In this document: piece by piece, positions 7,002 to 9,013 of the stretch | Position numbering within the stretch: the first letter of the stretch is position 1 | Layout of the letters: each line of letters starts with the position of its first letter | Source: Alphaproteobacteria bacterium | Lineage (GTDB): Bacteria; Pseudomonadota; Alphaproteobacteria; Reyranellales; Reyranellaceae | DNA: 9,013 bases | Direction: 5' to 3' | Assembly: GCA_013290035.1 (NCBI GenBank) | Contig: JABCYT010000097.1 | Span: forward strand, 1 to 9,013 | Notes under the pieces: generated by a model | Databases searched by the model: none | Told to the model about the DNA's origin: nothing | Seen by the model: only the letters and a program-made list of their open reading frames with translations | Made by a program: the position numbers and the translations under genes

Positions 7002-7030
7002 TTGACCTCGGGGCTGCGATCCCTGACTAA
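7002..7030 (+). promoter_or_regulatory. Weak candidate promoter of mnmG
   Basis: TTGACC (7002-7007) is a good -35 match, and GACTAA (7025-7030) stands 17 nt later as a poor -10. Transcription from it would start near the mnmG ATG (7037), giving a leaderless message, which would explain the missing Shine-Dalgarno sequence. The -10 matches the consensus at only two positions. Confidence 0.25.
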
Positions 7031-7036
7031 GCCCGC

Positions 7037-8935
7037 ATGGTGGGCATCGGCTCTTGCTATGACGTGATCGTGGTGGGCGGCGGCCATGCCGGCTGCGAAG
7101 CCGCAGCCGCATCGGCGCGGTTGGGCGCGCGCACGCTGCTGCTCACCCACCGGGTCGACACAATCGGCGAGATGTCGTGCAATCCCGCCATCGGCGGGCT
7201 GGGCAAGGGCCATCTGGTGCGCGAGATCGATGCCCTGGACGGCGTCATGGGCCGCGCCATCGACCGGGCCGGCATCCAGTTCCGCACCCTCAATCTCTCC
7301 AAGGGACCGGCCGTGCGCGGGCCGCGCGCCCAGGCCGATCGCAGGCTCTACCGCGAGGCCGTGCAGGCGCTGCTGGCCGAGCAGGAAAATCTCGAGATCC
7401 GCGGCGAAGCGGTTGCCGATATCCTTGTCGATGCAAGCGGGACGTGTGCTGGCGTCTTGACCGAATCGGGGGCCGAGATCGCGGCCGGCCGGGTCGTGCT
7501 GACCACGGGCACGTTCCTGCGCGGGTTGATTCACCTCGGTGAAATCAGGATTCCAGCCGGTCGTGCGCGCGGCCAGCGCGGCGGCGTGCCCGCCGACCTC
7601 GCCGCGGACGCGGTTGAGGAGCCGGCCACACGACTCGCGCAGACGTTGCAGCGGCTGGGCTTTGCGCTGGGCCGCCTCAAGACCGGCACGCCGGCGCGGC
7701 TCGACGGGCGCACGATCGATTATGCGGGGCTCGAGCGCCAGGAGGGCGACGTTCCCCCGGCGCCGTTTTCGTATCTCACCCAAGAGATCACCACGCCGCA
7801 GGTCGCCTGCCACATCACCACCACGACCGCGGCCACGCATGCGCTGATCCGCGCCAACTTGCACCGCGCGCCGATCTATTCCGGCCAGATCGAAAGCGTC
7901 GGGCCGCGCTACTGCCCGTCGATCGAGGACAAGGTGGTCCGCTTCGGCCACCGCGACCGGCATCAGATTTTTCTCGAGCCCGAGGGTCTCGACGATCCCA
8001 CGGTCTATCCCAACGGGATCTCGACCTCCCTGCCCCGCGACGTGCAGCTTGCAATGTTGCAGACCATTCCCGCTCTTGAAGGGGCAGTCATGCTCCGGCC
8101 AGGGTATGCCATCGAATACGATCATATCGATTCGCGCGAACTCCAGGCGACACTGGAGACTCGCCGGGTGCCCGGTCTTTACATGGCCGGCCAGATCAAT
8201 GGCACCACGGGCTATGAAGAGGCCGCCGCCCAGGGGCTGATCGCGGGCCTCAATGCCGCGCTGTCCAAGCCGTTCGTCGTCGATCGCGCCGAGGGCTATA
8301 TTGGTGTTTTGATTGATGATTTGGTGAGTCTCGGGATCACCGAGCCCTACCGCATGTTCACCTCCCGGGCGGAATACCGGCTTTGGCTGCGCGCCGACAA
8401 TGCCGACCAGCGCCTCACCCCGCGCGGACTGGAGATTGGCTGCGTCGGTTCAGAACGGGCGGCGATGTTTCACGTGAAACAGCAGGCGCTTGCAGAGGCG
8501 CGGGAGGCTGCGGCGCGTCTGAAGCTCAGCCCCTCCGCCCTGGCCAGGCGCGGAGTTGCCATCAACCAGGATGGCGTGCCGCGATCGGCTTTGGAGCTGC
8601 TGGCCTATCCTGACATAGGATGGGACCGTCTGGTCAGTCTTTGGCCGGAACTTGGGCATGTTCGACCGGATATCGCTGAGCAACTGACCATCGACGGCCG
8701 TTATAGCGGCTATCTTGCCCGCCAGAGGCAAGATATCGCCGCGTACCGCAGTGACGAGGCGCTCACCCTGCCGCCGGATCTCGATTACGGCGCGGTGGGC
8801 AGCCTCTCCAATGAGGTCCGGCAGAAGCTGCAAACCCATAAACCAGCCACCTTGGGCCAGGCAGCGCGAATCTCGGGCGTCACGCCGGCGGCGCTGGTCG
8901 CCCTGCTGAAATATGTCCGCCGCCAAGCGGCGTAG
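7037..8935 (+). CDS. mnmG: tRNA uridine-5-carboxymethylaminomethyl(34) synthesis enzyme MnmG
   Basis: FAD-dependent partner of MnmE that modifies the wobble uridine (U34) of several tRNAs; cytoplasmic. The 632 residues are close to the usual length (about 620-630). Visible: the FAD-binding [10 protein letters not shown] (14-23), MSCNPAIGG with a conserved Cys (Cys48), the signature [15 protein letters not shown] with Cys293, [37 protein letters not shown], and the C-terminal helical domain that contacts MnmE (LSNEVRQKL to LLKYVRR). The start is firm: an in-frame TAA lies at 7028-7030 and the FAD motif begins soon after. No ribosome site is visible. About 12 extra residues appear near 177-205 between IPAGR and GRLKTG. 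A parS site is embedded at 8466-8481 (residues MFHVKQ, 477-482). In alphaproteobacteria mnmE commonly precedes this gene; here the oxdC operon does. Confidence 0.97.
   Translation: MVGIGSCYDVIVVGGGHAGCEAAAASARLGARTLLLTHRVDTIGEMSCNPAIGGLGKGHLVREIDALDGVMGRAIDRAGIQFRTLNLSKGPAVRGPRAQADRRLYREAVQALLAEQENLEIRGEAVADILVDASGTCAGVLTESGAEIAAGRVVLTTGTFLRGLIHLGEIRIPAGRARGQRGGVPADLAADAVEEPATRLAQTLQRLGFALGRLKTGTPARLDGRTIDYAGLERQEGDVPPAPFSYLTQEITTPQVACHITTTTAATHALIRANLHRAPIYSGQIESVGPRYCPSIEDKVVRFGHRDRHQIFLEPEGLDDPTVYPNGISTSLPRDVQLAMLQTIPALEGAVMLRPGYAIEYDHIDSRELQATLETRRVPGLYMAGQINGTTGYEEAAAQGLIAGLNAALSKPFVVDRAEGYIGVLIDDLVSLGITEPYRMFTSRAEYRLWLRADNADQRLTPRGLEIGCVGSERAAMFHVKQQALAEAREAAARLKLSPSALARRGVAINQDGVPRSALELLAYPDIGWDRLVSLWPELGHVRPDIAEQLTIDGRYSGYLARQRQDIAAYRSDEALTLPPDLDYGAVGSLSNEVRQKLQTHKPATLGQAARISGVTPAALVALLKYVRRQAA
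8466..8481. other. parS: parS centromere site (ParB binding), inside mnmG
   Basis: TGTTTCACGTGAAACA is a perfect 16-bp palindrome identical to the widely conserved bacterial parS consensus. ParB loads here and spreads, working with ParA and SMC in segregation of the chromosome origin. It is read through as residues MFHVKQ of MnmG. In alphaproteobacteria parA and parB usually lie one or two genes beyond mnmG, so they are expected just outside the right edge. Confidence 0.9.
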
Positions 8936-8947
8936 CCGCTTGTAGCC

Positions 8948-8986
8948 CATGCTTCGAGACGCGCGCTGCGCGCGCTCCTCAGCATG
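8948..8986. repeat. Intergenic palindromic repeat after mnmG
   Basis: Outer arms CATGCT (8948-8953) and AGCATG (8981-8986) enclose a mismatched stretch and a perfect inner palindrome CGCGCGC-T-GCGCGCG (8960-8974), all centred on 8967. The layout, with TCGAGAC on one side and CTCCTC on the other, resembles an interspersed palindrome I know from many alphaproteobacterial intergenic regions. It lies 12 nt after the mnmG stop and is followed by a T-rich run (8990-9000), so it may also end mnmG transcription. No gene start is visible in the remaining bases to 9013. Confidence 0.6.
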
Positions 8987-9013
8987 AGGTGTTGTTGTTT
9001 CAACGGGGTAGAC

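Noticed and set aside
6980..8125. A 381-codon open frame on the minus strand inside mnmG.
   Set aside because: Antisense shadow of the highly conserved MnmG, with no motifs of its own.
8996..9011. Possible second parS, beginning TGTTTCA.
   Set aside because: Only the first seven bases match; the second half of the palindrome is absent.

Overview
The window is GC-rich chromosomal DNA, most likely from an alphaproteobacterium. Three things point there: an alphaproteobacterial-type MnmG, a perfect 16-bp ParB site (parS) inside mnmG, and a GC-rich interspersed palindrome after mnmG of a kind I recall from Bradyrhizobium- and Reyranella-like genomes. The genus is a guess. The parS site implies that the right-hand end lies in the origin-proximal mnmG-rsmG-parA-parB neighbourhood, although rsmG and parAB are beyond the edge.

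Layout. (1) Positions 1-2564, plus strand: a bacterial non-homologous end-joining operon, with the ligase and polymerase part of LigD (5' end outside the window) followed 9 nt later by Ku. A strong hairpin follows ku. (2) 2627-3235, plus: a histidine-phosphatase (phosphoglycerate mutase-like) gene of unknown substrate. (3) 3323-4282, plus: an AraC-family regulator, convergent with the next pair and sharing a CTAG with the mntH stop. (4) 5644-6897 and 4279-5610, both minus: a two-gene operon in which a Tat-exported bicupin oxalate decarboxylase (Mn enzyme) is followed 33 nt later by an Nramp/MntH manganese transporter. (5) 6898-7036: a divergent intergenic region with paired 8-bp direct repeats and a small hairpin. 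(6) 7037-8935, plus: mnmG, with no visible Shine-Dalgarno sequence and parS embedded near its 3' third. (7) 8936-9013: an interspersed palindrome; no gene start is visible.

How the genes work together. LigD and Ku are the two core proteins of bacterial double-strand-break repair. The oxdC-mntH pair looks like an oxalate/manganese module: MntH would supply Mn(II) in the cytoplasm, where a Tat substrate folds and loads metal before export, and the decarboxylase would then convert oxalate to formate and CO2 while consuming a proton. The AraC-like protein beside mntH, together with direct repeats upstream of oxdC, makes a testable local regulatory circuit. mnmG is a housekeeping tRNA-modification gene that also carries a chromosome-segregation site. 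I see no CRISPR array, tRNA, rRNA, transposase or phage gene. The most notable items are the oxdC-mntH module and the intragenic parS.
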